Shown: one piece after another, positions 53,910 through 62,668 of the stretch
Position numbering within the stretch: the first letter of the stretch is position 1
How the letters are laid out: each line of letters starts with the position of its first letter
Source: Polaribacter cellanae
GTDB taxonomy: Bacteria; Bacteroidota; Bacteroidia; Flavobacteriales; Flavobacteriaceae
Assembly: GCF_017569185.1 (NCBI RefSeq)
Contig: NZ_CP071869.1
Coordinates: forward strand, 3,772,001-3,836,000
Direction of reading: 5' to 3'
Length of the DNA: 64,000 nucleotides
Program-made: the position numbers and the translations under genes
Notes under the pieces: model-generated
What the model was told of the DNA's origin: nothing
Database searches by the model: none
What the model saw: the letters and a program-made list of their open reading frames with translations, nothing else

Positions 53910-56327
53910 ATGAAAAATATTAAAATTCTTTTTCCATTACTTTTTATATATATTGTTGGTTTCGCTCAGAATTCTAATAGAGTTTTTAAGAACATAGAAC
54001 AAACTAAAAACGGATTAGAAATAAATGTAAATGATGGTAAATATCTAATCACTTTTATTAACGAAAAAATAGTGGAAACTACTTTTTTTCCTAAAGGAGA
54101 AGAAGTAAACATGAAATCTCATGCTGTAGTTCTAAAAGCGGAAGATTTAGAAATTACACCTGTTTTAGGCAACCAAAGTGAGTTTTTTTCAAACGGAATT
54201 TCAGTTCATGTAAATCACAATCCATTTCAAATTATTTATAAGTATAATAACGAAGTTATCATTTCAGAAAAACAAGGGTATTTCAAGTCGAAACACATTC
54301 CTCTAGAAAATGTAAAAGGAAATATTATTGCAAAAGAAACAGAAAAAATCGAATTCAATTTAACGGATAACGAAGTTTTATATGGAGCAGGAGCAAGAGC
54401 TTTAGGAATGAACAGACGTGGAAATCGTTTGGCATTATTCAACAGAGCTCATTATGGTTATGAAACACATTCAGAACTGATGAATTTTACGTTGCCAATT
54501 GTAATTTCATCAAAAAAATACATGCTTCATTTCGATAATGCACCTGTTGGTTATTTAGATTTAGACAGTAAAAAAGACAATTGTTTAACGTATGAAACCA
54601 TTTCTGGAAGAAAAACCTACCAAGTAATTGTTGGCGATTCTTGGATAGATTTAATTGATAATTATACCAATTTAACAGGAAAACAACCTTTACCACCAAG
54701 ATGGGCTTTAGGAAATTTTTCAAGCAGATTTGGGTATCATTCTCAGCAAGAAACAGAAAACACGATTGCTAAATTTAAGTCAGCAAAAATTCCTGTAGAT
54801 GCTGTAATTTTAGACTTGTATTGGTTTGGAAAAGACATTCAAGGAACCATGGGGAATTTAGAAGTTTACAAAGATTCTTTCCCAGATATAAAAGGAATGA
54901 TTTCAAATTTTAAAAACAAAGGAGTAAAAACAGTATTCATTACAGAGCCATTTATTTTAACCAATTCAAAAAAATGGAATGAAGCTGTAGAAAAAGATGT
55001 TTTGGGGAAAGATTCTGTAGGAAATCCTGCAAAGTATGATTTCTATTTTGGAAATACAGGAATTGTAGATATCTATAAAAAAGAAGGAAAAGATTGGTTT
55101 TGGAACATTTATAAAGACATTTTAAGTTTAGGTGTAAAAGGACTTTGGGGAGATTTGGGTGAGCCAGAAGTACATCCAACTTGGGTGCAACACGCAACAG
55201 GTTCTGCAAACGAAGTCCACAATACGTATGGTCATGATTGGGCAAAACTAATTTTTGAAGGTTATAAAACCGAGTTTCCAAACGAAAGACCTTTCATTTT
55301 AATGCGAGCAGGTTATTCAGGCTCACAACGTTTTGGAATGATTCCCTGGTCTGGAGATGTAAATAGAACTTGGGGAGGTTTGCAAAGTCAGCCAGAAATT
55401 GCGCTACAAATGGGCATGCAAGGTTTTGGCTATATGCATTCCGATTTAGGTGGTTTTGCAGGTGCAAATTTAGATGATAATTTATATGTAAGATGGTTAC
55501 AATATGGCGTTTTTCAGCCTATTTTTAGACCACATGCACAAGAAGATGTAGCAAGTGAACCCGTTTTTAGAAGCGAAAAAGCAAAGAAATTAGCAAAAAA
55601 AGCAATTGAATTGCGTTACAAATTGTTGCCTTACAATTACAATTTAGCATTCGAAAATAATCAAAAAGGAACGCCATTAATGCGTCCGATTTTCTTTGAA
55701 GAAGATGCAGAAAAATTAATGAGTAATTCAGAAACGTATTTATGGGGAAAAGATTTTTTAATCACGCCAATTTTACAAGATTCTGTAAAAACGAAAGAAA
55801 TTTATTTTCCAAAAACGGCAAATTGGTTCAATTTTTATGTTGATGAAAAAATAGAAGGAGGACAAACAAAAACTGTAAAAGTGAAAGAAAAATCAATACC
55901 CACTTATGTAAGAGGTGGCGCTTTTATTTTGATGACAGATGTTGTGCAAACCACAGACAATTACAAAGCCAATAAATTGGAACTGCATTATTATTATGAT
56001 GCTTCTGTAAAAGAAAGTGAAAGAACTTTTTATAATGATGATGGAATTACAGCAAATGCTTTCGAAAAAAGAAATTACGAGTTGTTAGAATTTGAAGCAG
56101 AAATCTCCAAAAGATGGTTAGAAATTGAATTGGAAGCCGAATTTGGTAGCAATTGGCAATCATCAGAAAAAGAAATAATGTTGGTTATTCATAACATCAA
56201 TTGGAATCCTAAAAAGATAAAAGTTGCAGGTAAACGAAAAAGAATTACACCGCAAAATAATGTTCTAAAGATTCCAGTAAAATGGAATCCTAAAAAAGAA
56301 GTAGCAATAAAAATATCATTAAAATAA
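53910..56327 (+). CDS. GH31 alpha-glucosidase (exported)
   Basis: The 805-residue protein has a signal peptide (~1-19, ending VGFAQ) without a lipobox. An N-terminal beta-domain is followed by a GH31 barrel with nucleophile Asp415 (GLWGDLGEPEVHP) and acid/base Asp483 (PWSGDVNRTWGG), then DUF5110-like beta-domains. It removes glucose from the ends of malto- or isomalto-oligosaccharides in the periplasm. The GDLGEP nucleophile motif differs from the WxDMNE of many GH31 enzymes and may mark a distinct subgroup. Confidence 0.93.
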   Translation: MKNIKILFPLLFIYIVGFAQNSNRVFKNIEQTKNGLEINVNDGKYLITFINEKIVETTFFPKGEEVNMKSHAVVLKAEDLEITPVLGNQSEFFSNGISVHVNHNPFQIIYKYNNEVIISEKQGYFKSKHIPLENVKGNIIAKETEKIEFNLTDNEVLYGAGARALGMNRRGNRLALFNRAHYGYETHSELMNFTLPIVISSKKYMLHFDNAPVGYLDLDSKKDNCLTYETISGRKTYQVIVGDSWIDLIDNYTNLTGKQPLPPRWALGNFSSRFGYHSQQETENTIAKFKSAKIPVDAVILDLYWFGKDIQGTMGNLEVYKDSFPDIKGMISNFKNKGVKTVFITEPFILTNSKKWNEAVEKDVLGKDSVGNPAKYDFYFGNTGIVDIYKKEGKDWFWNIYKDILSLGVKGLWGDLGEPEVHPTWVQHATGSANEVHNTYGHDWAKLIFEGYKTEFPNERPFILMRAGYSGSQRFGMIPWSGDVNRTWGGLQSQPEIALQMGMQGFGYMHSDLGGFAGANLDDNLYVRWLQYGVFQPIFRPHAQEDVASEPVFRSEKAKKLAKKAIELRYKLLPYNYNLAFENNQKGTPLMRPIFFEEDAEKLMSNSETYLWGKDFLITPILQDSVKTKEIYFPKTANWFNFYVDEKIEGGQTKTVKVKEKSIPTYVRGGAFILMTDVVQTTDNYKANKLELHYYYDASVKESERTFYNDDGITANAFEKRNYELLEFEAEISKRWLEIELEAEFGSNWQSSEKEIMLVIHNINWNPKKIKVAGKRKRITPQNNVLKIPVKWNPKKEVAIKISLK

Positions 56328-56392
56328 ACCGAATTATTAATTTAAAATAGTGAATTGAAAAAGATAAAGAGCTTTTAAAGTTTAGCAGTTTT

Positions 56393-56430
56393 AGACCTCA
56401 AAGGTTTTTAAAACCTCTGTGGTCTTTTTT
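56393..56430 (+). repeat. Dispersed palindrome with T-run, probable terminator
   Basis: AGACCTCAAAGGTTTT pairs with AAAACCTCTGTGGTCT with two mismatches and is followed by TTTTT. It lies between GH31 and the next GH13 gene and is the member of the palindrome family most like a terminator. Confidence 0.65.
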
Positions 56431-56465
56431 AATTTGAAGCAACATAAAATAAATATTAATTAAAT

Positions 56466-58340
56466 ATGAAACAAAAAAATATTTTTTTAGCCACAGTTTT
56501 TATATCAATTCTAATGAGTTGTAGCACTCAAAAAGATTCAGAAAAGAAGATGAAGAGTACAATTACGAAGAAAAAAACAGTTGTTTATCAAGTTTTTACA
56601 CGTTTGTTTGGCAACACAAATACCACCAACAAACCTTGGGGAACGATTGAAGAAAATGGAGTTGGAAAATTCAACGATTTTACAGATAAAGCGCTAACTG
56701 AAATTAAAAATTTAGGAGTTACACACATTTGGTACACAGGTGTTCCACATCATGATGTAATTCGCGATTATACAAAATACGGCATTTCTAATGACGACCC
56801 AGATGTGGTAAAAGGTAGAGCAGGTTCGCCTTACGCAGTAAAAGATTATTATAATGTAAACCCGGATTTGGCAGAAAATGTAGAAAACAGATTGCAAGAA
56901 TTTGAGGCTTTAATAGATCGTTCGCATAAAAACGATTTAAAAGTGATTATAGACATCGTTCCAAATCACGTTGCAAGAAATTACCAAAGTTTAACAAATC
57001 CAGAAGGAACCAAAGATTTTGGAGCAGATGATAATACTTCTGTGGAATATCATGTAAATAATAATTTTTATTATGTGCCAAACAAAGCATTCGAAGTTCC
57101 CGATTTTTTAAATGACTACAAACCTTTGGGTGGAGAAAAACATCCACTTTCTGATGGTAAATTTGATGAAAATCCTGCAAAATGGACAGGAAATGGCGCG
57201 CGTTCTCCAAAACCCAATTTTTATGATTGGTACGAAACTGTAAAAGTAAATTATGGAATTTCTCCTGATGGAAAAAAAGATTTTGACGAATTACCAGCAG
57301 GTTTCGAAAATGAAGATTACAAAAAACATTTCGAGTTTTGGAAAGATAAAAAAGCACCAAATTCTTGGATAAAATTTAGGAATATTTGCTTGTATTGGAT
57401 AGAAAAAGGTGTGGATGGTTTTAGATATGACATGGCAGAAATGGTACCAGTAGAATTTTGGAGTTATTTAAATTCTGCTATCAAAATGAAAAATGAAAAC
57501 GCTTTTTTATTGGCAGAAGTGTACAATCCGAGTTTGTATAGAGATTACATTAAAAAAGGAAAAATGGATTATTTGTATGACAAAGTGCAGTTGTATGACA
57601 CCATAAAGCACGTTATGCAAGGTCATGGATTAACAGATAATATTCCACCAATTTTAGAAGATTTAAAAGATATTGAGCATAATATGTTGCATTTTTTAGA
57701 AAATCATGATGAGCAAAGAATTGCGAGTCCAGAATTTGCAGGAAATGCTTTAAAAGGAAAACCAGCAATGGTTATTTCTACAACCATTTCCACTGCACCA
57801 ACCATGGTTTATTTTGGACAGGAATTTGGAGAAGATGGTTCAGAAAATGCAGGGTTTGGAAGTCCGTCAAGAACATCAATTTTCGATTATGTGGGTGTTC
57901 CTTCTCTACAAAGATGGGTAAATGATAAAAATTTCGATGGAGGACAATCTACCAAAGAAGAACTCGATTTAAGAGATTTTTACAAACGCTTATTAAATTT
58001 TACCATTAAAAGTGATGCTTTAATGGGCGAATATGTAGATTTACACAACTATAATAGAGAAAATACGCAAAATTACACGCATAAAATTTTGTCTTTTGTA
58101 CGTTTTTCTGAGGATGAAAAGTTAGTAATTATTTCTAATTTTGATGATAATGAGGTTTTTAAATTTCAGTTAAAAATTCCTTCAGAAATTATTAAAAAAT
58201 GGAATTTAAAAGACGGAATCTATAAAATGAAAGACCAACTATACAATTCGAAATCATTTAATTTAGAAGTAAATAATTCAGAAGGAAATATCAATATTGT
58301 TATCAATCCTTTAGAATCTTTTATCTTAAAAATTCAATAA
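56466..58340 (+). CDS. GH13 alpha-amylase lipoprotein
   Basis: The 624-residue protein has a lipobox (LMSC, Cys19). The GH13 barrel spans about residues 38-540, with triad Asp322 (DGFRYDMAEM), Glu351 (LLAEVYNP) and Asp415 (ENHDEQRIA), plus IIDIVPNHVARNY near residue 160. A C-terminal beta-domain follows. It degrades maltodextrin in the periplasm or at the membrane. It has little similarity to the other two plus-strand GH13 enzymes beyond the shared motifs, so the three probably differ in substrate size or linkage. Confidence 0.93.
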   Translation: MKQKNIFLATVFISILMSCSTQKDSEKKMKSTITKKKTVVYQVFTRLFGNTNTTNKPWGTIEENGVGKFNDFTDKALTEIKNLGVTHIWYTGVPHHDVIRDYTKYGISNDDPDVVKGRAGSPYAVKDYYNVNPDLAENVENRLQEFEALIDRSHKNDLKVIIDIVPNHVARNYQSLTNPEGTKDFGADDNTSVEYHVNNNFYYVPNKAFEVPDFLNDYKPLGGEKHPLSDGKFDENPAKWTGNGARSPKPNFYDWYETVKVNYGISPDGKKDFDELPAGFENEDYKKHFEFWKDKKAPNSWIKFRNICLYWIEKGVDGFRYDMAEMVPVEFWSYLNSAIKMKNENAFLLAEVYNPSLYRDYIKKGKMDYLYDKVQLYDTIKHVMQGHGLTDNIPPILEDLKDIEHNMLHFLENHDEQRIASPEFAGNALKGKPAMVISTTISTAPTMVYFGQEFGEDGSENAGFGSPSRTSIFDYVGVPSLQRWVNDKNFDGGQSTKEELDLRDFYKRLLNFTIKSDALMGEYVDLHNYNRENTQNYTHKILSFVRFSEDEKLVIISNFDDNEVFKFQLKIPSEIIKKWNLKDGIYKMKDQLYNSKSFNLEVNNSEGNINIVINPLESFILKIQ

Positions 58341-58352
58341 TAACTTACTACT

Positions 58353-58385
58353 AAACCTCAAATATTTTAAAAACCTTTGAGGCTT
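58353..58385. repeat. Dispersed palindrome (AAACCTCAAATATTTT type)
   Basis: It lies between two GH13 genes and ends 19 bp before the ATG at 58404. Part of the palindrome would be translated if the upstream start at 58377 were used, which supports the start at 58404. Confidence 0.6.
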
Positions 58386-58403
58386 GAAATAATACATTTA
58401 ATT

Positions 58404-60062
58404 ATGAAAAAAATACTCTTTATCTTCATTTTTGCATCTATCGTTGGTTGTAAAGAGAATTTATCAGGAAAAACAAACCCAAAAGAAACTGCCAAAACCG
58501 AATTTGTTTGGGAAGCCGCAAACTTATATTTCCTATTAACAGATCGTTTTAATAACGGAGATACTTCCAACGATATTAATTTCGACAGAACTAGAGAAAC
58601 TGGAAAATTAAGAGGTTTCGAAGGTGGAGATATTAAAGGAATTACTCAAAAAATTGAAGAAGGTTATTTTACCAAATTAGGTATCAATGCCATTTGGATG
58701 ACGCCAATTGTAGAGCAAATTCATGGAGGAACAGACGAAGGAACAGGACTTTCTTATGGTTTTCATGGGTATTGGGCTAAAGATTGGACGAAAATCGACC
58801 CCAATTATGGAACAAAAGAAGATTTAAAAGAGTTGGTAAAAGTTGCGCACAAAAACGGAATTCGTGTGGTTTTAGATGCTGTAATTAATCACACAGGTCC
58901 TGTTACAGAAAAAGACCCAGTTTGGCCAAACGATTGGGTTCGTACAGAACCACAATGTACATATGACAATTACGAACATACAGTTTCTTGTGCGTTGGTT
59001 AAAAATTTACCAGATATTAAAACAGAAAGCAACGAAAATGTAGCACTGCCTCCACAATTAGTTGCAAAATGGAAAGAAGAAGGACGTTATGAGCAAGAAG
59101 TAGCAGAATTAGATGCGTTTTTCGAAAGAACAGGATATCCAAGAGCACCAAGATTCTACATTATAAAATGGTTGACAGATTATATTACAGAATTTGGAAT
59201 TGACGGTTACAGAGTAGATACAGTAAAACATACAGAGGAATTTGTATGGCAAGAATTCAGGAAAGAATGCGATTTCGCTTTTGCAGAATACAAGAAAAAT
59301 AATGCAGATAAAGTTTTAGATAACAATGGTTTTTATTTGGTAGGAGAAGTGTATAATTACGCAATTTCTCACGGAAAAGCCTTTGATTTTGGCGATAAAA
59401 AGGTTAATTATTTCGATAAAGCTTTCAATAGCTTAATCAATTTTGAGTTGAAATGGAATGTAAAACAACTGAAAGCAAAAGAGGTTTTTTATAAATACGA
59501 CTCTATATTAAGTGGCAATTTAAAAAACTACGGGATCATGAATTATCTGACCTCTCATGATGATGGACAACCTTTTGATAAAGAAAGAAGTATGCCATTT
59601 AAAACAGCGACCATGTTGTTGTTAACACCTGGAACTTCGCAAGTTTATTATGGAGATGAATCTGCCAGAGATTTAACAATCGAAGGCACAATTGGTGATG
59701 CAACTTTGCGTTCTTTTATGAATTGGAGTGACATCAACAATAACAAAGAAACACAGAAAATTCTAACACATTGGCAAAAATTAGGTCAGTTTAGAGCAAA
59801 ACATCCTGCAGTTGGTGCAGGAAAACATACTTTAATATCCGATAAAAATGGTTTAACTTTTTCAAGAGTTCGAAATGATGATAAAGTAATTATTGGAATT
59901 GATATGTTCGAAAATAAAATCGACATTAAGGTATCTTCAATATTTAAAAATGGAGACGAATTAAGAGATGCGTATTCCAACCAGAAGGTAAAAGTAAAGG
60001 ATGGAAAGGTACATTTTGTATCTGAATTTAATGTTGTATTATTGGAAAAAAATAAAATTTAG
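58404..60062 (+). CDS. GH13 alpha-amylase lipoprotein (third GH13 of the operon)
   Basis: The ATG at 58404 gives 552 residues with a clean lipoprotein signal (IVGC, Cys14); an in-frame start 27 bp upstream would add residues from the palindrome and is rejected. The triad is Asp272 (DGYRVDTVKH), Glu315 (LVGEVYNY) and Asp386 (TSHDDGQPF). VLDAVINHTGP lies near residue 160. A long insertion between the barrel motifs (about residues 175-245, with Cys and Trp) distinguishes it. It ends 2 bp before the GH97 gene, so these two are coupled. Confidence 0.93.
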   Translation: MKKILFIFIFASIVGCKENLSGKTNPKETAKTEFVWEAANLYFLLTDRFNNGDTSNDINFDRTRETGKLRGFEGGDIKGITQKIEEGYFTKLGINAIWMTPIVEQIHGGTDEGTGLSYGFHGYWAKDWTKIDPNYGTKEDLKELVKVAHKNGIRVVLDAVINHTGPVTEKDPVWPNDWVRTEPQCTYDNYEHTVSCALVKNLPDIKTESNENVALPPQLVAKWKEEGRYEQEVAELDAFFERTGYPRAPRFYIIKWLTDYITEFGIDGYRVDTVKHTEEFVWQEFRKECDFAFAEYKKNNADKVLDNNGFYLVGEVYNYAISHGKAFDFGDKKVNYFDKAFNSLINFELKWNVKQLKAKEVFYKYDSILSGNLKNYGIMNYLTSHDDGQPFDKERSMPFKTATMLLLTPGTSQVYYGDESARDLTIEGTIGDATLRSFMNWSDINNNKETQKILTHWQKLGQFRAKHPAVGAGKHTLISDKNGLTFSRVRNDDKVIIGIDMFENKIDIKVSSIFKNGDELRDAYSNQKVKVKDGKVHFVSEFNVVLLEKNKI

Positions 60063-60064
60063 AC

Positions 60065-62182
60065 ATGAAAAACCAAAGTTTAATCGCCTTATTTATAATT
60101 TCTTTATCGCTATTTTCTTGTGGTGTAGCTTCATCGAAAGTAACTTCTCCAGACGAAAATATTGTAGTAAATTTTTATTTATCAAACGAAGGACAGTTTT
60201 TTTATACCATTAAGTATAAAGAGAAATCAATTATAGATACTTCTTTTGTTGGGTTTAAATTATTAGATGCTCCAGATTTAGAAAAAGGTTTTATTGCCAG
60301 AGTTAAAAAGCCAAATAAAGTAGATGAAACATGGCAAATGCTTTGGGGAGAGCAAGAAAATGTTGTAAACAAATACAATGAAATTCGAATTGAACTCGAA
60401 GAAAAAGAAAATTTAAAAAGAAAGGTAAACCTTGTTTTTAAAGTTTATAATGATGGTGTTGGTTTTCGATATGAATTCCCTAAGCAAGAAAACTTAAAAG
60501 AAGTTTTAATTGCTGAAGAAAATACAGAATTCAACTTAACAGAAGACTATAAAACCTTTTGGATTCCTGGAGATTGGGATATTTATGAGCATTTATATAG
60601 TACTACAAAATTATCGGAAATTGATGCAGAATCCTACATTCCAAAAACGAATTTGGCACAAACTTACATACCAGAGAATGCTGTAAATACACCAGTAACT
60701 TTAGTTGGCAAAAACGGAATTCATTTAAGTTTTCATGAAGCTTCTTTAGTAGATTATGCTGGAATGACTTTAAAAGTGGATACCAAAAATTTAGGTTTTA
60801 AAAGTAGTTTGGTAGGTTCAAGAAATACAGCATATAAAGTAAAGAGAACAGCTCCTTTCGTAACTCCTTGGAGAACGATTCAAATTACAGAGAATGCTCC
60901 AGATTTAATTCAGTCGAATTTAATCGTCAATTTAAACGAACCAAATAAATTAGGCAATATTTCTTGGTTTACACCCATGAAATATACAGGAGTTTGGTGG
61001 GAAATGCATTTAGGAAAGTCTTCTTGGGATTATGGAATGGAAATGGTTGATGGAAAATGGACAGATACTGGAAAAGCGCATGGAAAACATGGTGCTACTA
61101 CAGAAAATGTAAAACGTTTTATCGATTTTTCGGCAAAAAATAACATTGGAGGTGTTTTAGTGGAAGGTTGGAATACTGGTTGGGAACACTGGATTGGTTT
61201 TGAAGATAGAGAAGGAGTTTTCGATTTTGTAACTCCATATCCAGATTATAATTTAGATGAAGTTACTTCTTATGCAAAGGAAAAAGGAGTGCAAATTATT
61301 ATGCATCATGAAACTTCTGCAGCAACAGAAACTTACGAAAAGCAACAAGATACTGCATATGCATTAATGAAAAAATACGGAATGCATGTAGTTAAATCTG
61401 GTTATGTTGGTAAAATCCTTCCAAAAGGAGAATATCATCATGGACAATATATGGTAAATCAATATAACAATGCAGCTATAAAAGCTGCAAAATATGAGGT
61501 TGCTGTAAACGCACATGAACCAATCAAGGCAACAGGTTTAAGAAGAACATATCCAAATATTATTTCGAGAGAAGGTTTACGTGGGCAAGAATTTAATGCT
61601 TGGGCTTCAGATGGAGGAAACCCGCCAGAACATTTATCGATTGTAGCTTTTACAAGAATGTTGGCAGGTCCCATAGATTTTACACCTGGTATTTTTAACA
61701 TCAAATTTGATGAATATAAAAAAGAAAATCAAGTAAATACAACATTGGCACATCAATTGGCTTTGTATGTGGTTGTTTATAGTCCAGTGCAAATGGTTGC
61801 AGATTTAGTAGAACATTATGAGGCAAATCCTGCTCCTTTAGAATTTATTAAAGATGTTGGAGTAGATTGGTCTAAAACCAAGATTTTAAATGGAGAAGTT
61901 GGCGATTTTGTTACCATTGCAAGAAAAGAGCGTAAAACTGGTAATTGGTTTTTAGGAAGTATTACCGATGAAAATTCTCGTGAAATAACTATTAATTTCG
62001 ACTTTTTGGATGAGAATACCTCGTATGAAGCTAAAATTTATAAAGATGGAAAAAACGCACATTGGAACGACAATCCTTTAGATATAGATATTGAAACCGT
62101 AGAAATTACTAAAAAAGATAAGCAAACATTTACTTTAGCAGCAGGTGGTGGTTTGGCTATTAGTATCCAGAAAAAAGATTAA
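60065..62182 (+). CDS. GH97 alpha-glucosidase (SusB-like, inverting type)
   Basis: The 705-residue protein has a lipoprotein signal (LFSC, Cys19; SusB itself is not needed as a lipoprotein reference). Glu416 (HHETS), Glu485 (NAHEPIK), Glu503 and Glu509 (REGLRGQE) sit at a constant offset of 23 from Glu439, Glu508, Glu526 and Glu532 of Bacteroides thetaiotaomicron SusB. Those are its bases, calcium ligands and acid, so the enzyme should be an inverting, calcium-dependent alpha-glucosidase releasing glucose from maltodextrins. It is last in the operon. Its stop overlaps the stop of a convergent small gene. Confidence 0.95.
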   Translation: MKNQSLIALFIISLSLFSCGVASSKVTSPDENIVVNFYLSNEGQFFYTIKYKEKSIIDTSFVGFKLLDAPDLEKGFIARVKKPNKVDETWQMLWGEQENVVNKYNEIRIELEEKENLKRKVNLVFKVYNDGVGFRYEFPKQENLKEVLIAEENTEFNLTEDYKTFWIPGDWDIYEHLYSTTKLSEIDAESYIPKTNLAQTYIPENAVNTPVTLVGKNGIHLSFHEASLVDYAGMTLKVDTKNLGFKSSLVGSRNTAYKVKRTAPFVTPWRTIQITENAPDLIQSNLIVNLNEPNKLGNISWFTPMKYTGVWWEMHLGKSSWDYGMEMVDGKWTDTGKAHGKHGATTENVKRFIDFSAKNNIGGVLVEGWNTGWEHWIGFEDREGVFDFVTPYPDYNLDEVTSYAKEKGVQIIMHHETSAATETYEKQQDTAYALMKKYGMHVVKSGYVGKILPKGEYHHGQYMVNQYNNAAIKAAKYEVAVNAHEPIKATGLRRTYPNIISREGLRGQEFNAWASDGGNPPEHLSIVAFTRMLAGPIDFTPGIFNIKFDEYKKENQVNTTLAHQLALYVVVYSPVQMVADLVEHYEANPAPLEFIKDVGVDWSKTKILNGEVGDFVTIARKERKTGNWFLGSITDENSREITINFDFLDENTSYEAKIYKDGKNAHWNDNPLDIDIETVEITKKDKQTFTLAAGGGLAISIQKKD

Positions 62183-62286
62183 TCTTTCGTTACTTTATTG
62201 TATTCGCTAATCATGTAATATGCCCAAATAACCACGCATATTCCAACAAATACGGAAAAATATAAAACGATATTATTTGCGCTCAC
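62179..62286 (-). CDS. Very small membrane protein (35 residues, GTG start)
   Basis: Beginning at a GTG (62286-62284), the product reads SANNIVLYFSVFVGICVV then IWAYYMISEYNKVTKD. It is one membrane helix with a charged tail. The start overlaps the end of the upstream 62-residue gene by 14 nt in another frame, suggesting coupled translation. Its TAA overlaps the GH97 TAA on the opposite strand within TTAA. Function unknown; the two-gene arrangement recalls small cytoplasmic membrane protein pairs. Confidence 0.5.
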   Translation of the reverse strand: MSANNIVLYFSVFVGICVVIWAYYMISEYNKVTKD

Positions 62287-62461
62287 GATGTATAAGTTTT
62301 ATGTAAATCATTATACCCAATAATGTTGGCACCCAAAGTCCAATAAAAATTCCGTGTAATTTTTCACCAGTTAAAAAAAGATATTCGGCTACTAATATAA
62401 TTAGAACACATAAAAGTAGCATTAGAAAGTTCGCAATTCCTAGATTTTTAATCCAATTCAT
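62273..62461 (-). CDS. Small membrane protein (62 residues), unknown function
   Basis: The protein has two predicted membrane helices (about residues 10-31, FLMLLLCVLIILVAEYLF; and 36-55, GIFIGLWVPTLLGIMIYI) and a basic end HRERK. The ATG at 62461 is preceded by an AT-rich spacer. No family recognised. The downstream 35-residue gene overlaps it. Confidence 0.6.
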   Translation of the reverse strand: MNWIKNLGIANFLMLLLCVLIILVAEYLFLTGEKLHGIFIGLWVPTLLGIMIYIKLIHRERK

Positions 62462-62668
62462 TTCCTATATTTATTTACTTTAAAAATAGGAATATTTTTT
62501 CTTTTGATCAGCTTTTTATTTTTTTTAGAAATAAATAAATTAGGTTTTTGTAAATCTATGTTGTAATTTCATAATCTTAAAAACTATATATAATAAAACA
62601 CATTTTATTTAGTTATTTGATTGTTAGTTTTTTAAATTATATTTTTCCCAAACATTTTAAAAATGATT

